Below, piece by piece: positions 22,661 to 23,081 of a stretch of 23,081 bases of DNA. This DNA comes from DALYDK01 sp031973215 (GTDB lineage Bacteria; Patescibacteriota; Saccharimonadia; Saccharimonadales; CAIOMD01). Location: NCBI GenBank assembly GCA_031973215.1, contig DALYDK010000009.1:1-23081 (forward strand), read 5' to 3'. The notes beneath the pieces were generated by a model. That model saw nothing but the letters and a program-made list of their open reading frames with translations. It was not told the origin of the DNA and ran no database searches. How positions within the stretch are numbered: the first letter of the stretch is position 1; each line of letters begins with the position of its first letter. The position numbers and the translations under genes were made by a program.

Positions 22661-22669
22661 TTATCCACA
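22661..22669 (+). promoter_or_regulatory. Consensus DnaA box
   Basis: TTATCCACA, an exact match to the bacterial DnaA box. Only one exact copy is seen in the non-coding tail; TTATGCATA 18 bp downstream matches TTATNCACA at eight of nine positions. A single box may be regulatory rather than part of an origin. Confidence 0.5.
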
Positions 22670-23032
22670 GTATATACATTATGCATAACACTAAGTAGCA
22701 ATAATTACAACATAACTCTTATCTAATTATTAGAATAATAGATAGATATTGAAATCTAAGCTAATCTTAAAAGCTAAGTATATATTGTAATTAATACAAT
22801 GTATATTTTCGTATATTTAAATAAATATCATAAATTTAACCGAACAATTTTTTATTGTTTATCAGATTTGCATATCTGTTACATAGGTTTAAAATATATA
22901 TAGCTATAAAAAAATAAAAATAGCTAAACAAAAACTTCCAAAACAACAAAAATATAAAATGAGATTATTCTCAAATAAAAAACCCAATAGACTTTTTGCT
23001 GTAATCAAAAAGCGATCACTGCTGCATAACAT

Positions 23033-23062
23033 ACAGGCTCTCTTTGTAGTGCCTGTTTTTTT
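23033..23062 (+). terminator. Rho-independent terminator-like hairpin at the right edge
   Basis: ACAGGC (23033-23038) pairs with GCCTGT (23051-23056) around a 12-nt loop, followed directly by a run of T to 23062. No plus-strand gene ends before it, so it may end a small RNA from the AT-rich gap or attenuate transcription of a gene beyond the window. Confidence 0.55.
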
Positions 23063-23081
23063 GTTTGTAATAACCGGCTTT

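Larger units (their letters stand above)
22620..23081. other. AT-rich intergenic region, no gene seen
   Basis: 462 bases with no credible coding frame on either strand. It holds a consensus DnaA box (22661-22669), a near-match TTATGCATA (22679-22687), an AT inverted repeat ATTGTA / TACAAT (22784-22800), a small hairpin GAGA / TCTC (22961-22972) and a terminator-like hairpin near the right edge. Runs of A/T dominate 22690-22980. It could be an origin-like or promoter-rich region; the window ends before the next gene. Confidence 0.6.

Noticed and set aside
1..23081. Genetic code 25 (TGA as glycine), as in some CPR lineages
   Set aside because: All recognisable genes are complete under the standard stops and none needs read-through of TGA; the absence of TGA stops is reported as a separate observation.
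22620..23081. Firm call of oriC
   Set aside because: Only one exact DnaA box, no dnaA or dnaN visible, and neighbouring genes point toward the region, contrary to the usual orientation.

Overview
The window is a chromosomal segment of a small-genome bacterium. My best guess is Candidatus Saccharibacteria (TM7) or a close Patescibacteria/CPR relative. The reasons are compact housekeeping proteins (IF-2 of 590 aa, S1 with four S1 domains), a DUF5663-type protein, a giant surface protein with WT-R-SAADN-W / YGNG-FVAV repeats next to an S74 domain, a B12-dependent ribonucleotide reductase, and dense gene packing. The assignment comes from recalled family features, not from a search. The standard stop reading works: every recognisable gene is full length. 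However, none of the 21 accepted stops is TGA (16 TAA, 5 TAG).

Layout. 1-3978: 3' part of a very large secreted or surface protein with tandem beta-propeller blades, a peptidase S74 self-cleaving chaperone domain and a C-terminal beta-rich tail; its true start lies before the window. 3979-5270: a RAYT (REP-associated tyrosine transposase) bracketed by three copies of a 19-20 bp palindrome, then a small KGG-repeat stress-type protein with a strong hairpin in its leader and a bidirectional terminator. 5272-6555 (minus): a ROK-family kinase and a zinc metallopeptidase, abutting. 6556-10047 (plus): rpsA, infB and a DUF5663 protein. 10054-13511 (minus): priA-def-fmt, i.e. replication restart plus formyl-Met synthesis and removal. 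13734-16036 (plus): a winged-helix protein, then rpsU-yqeY-adk-map. 16077-18822 (plus): ftsA and ftsZ. 18952-22619 (plus): nrdR, nrdJ and a thioredoxin-fold protein without redox cysteines. 22620-23081: AT-rich non-coding DNA with one consensus DnaA box and a terminator-like hairpin.

How the genes work together: rpsA, infB, fmt, def, map and rpsU all serve translation initiation and nascent-chain N-terminal processing. FtsA and FtsZ form the division core. NrdR is encoded just upstream of its likely target nrdJ, and the nrdR promoter carries two NrdR-box-like sites on either side of the -10 element. Several genes (ftsA, priA, rpsU, def, the last small gene) have a -10-like hexamer right before the start codon and no Shine-Dalgarno, suggesting leaderless or near-leaderless mRNAs alongside SD-led genes.

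I see no CRISPR array, no tRNA or rRNA gene and no obvious defence system. The least conventional items are the propeller protein with equal 295-residue, seven-blade blocks, the RAYT/palindrome cluster, the hairpin that buries the nrdJ ribosome binding site, the tiny basic ORF in the rpsA leader, and the absence of TGA stops.
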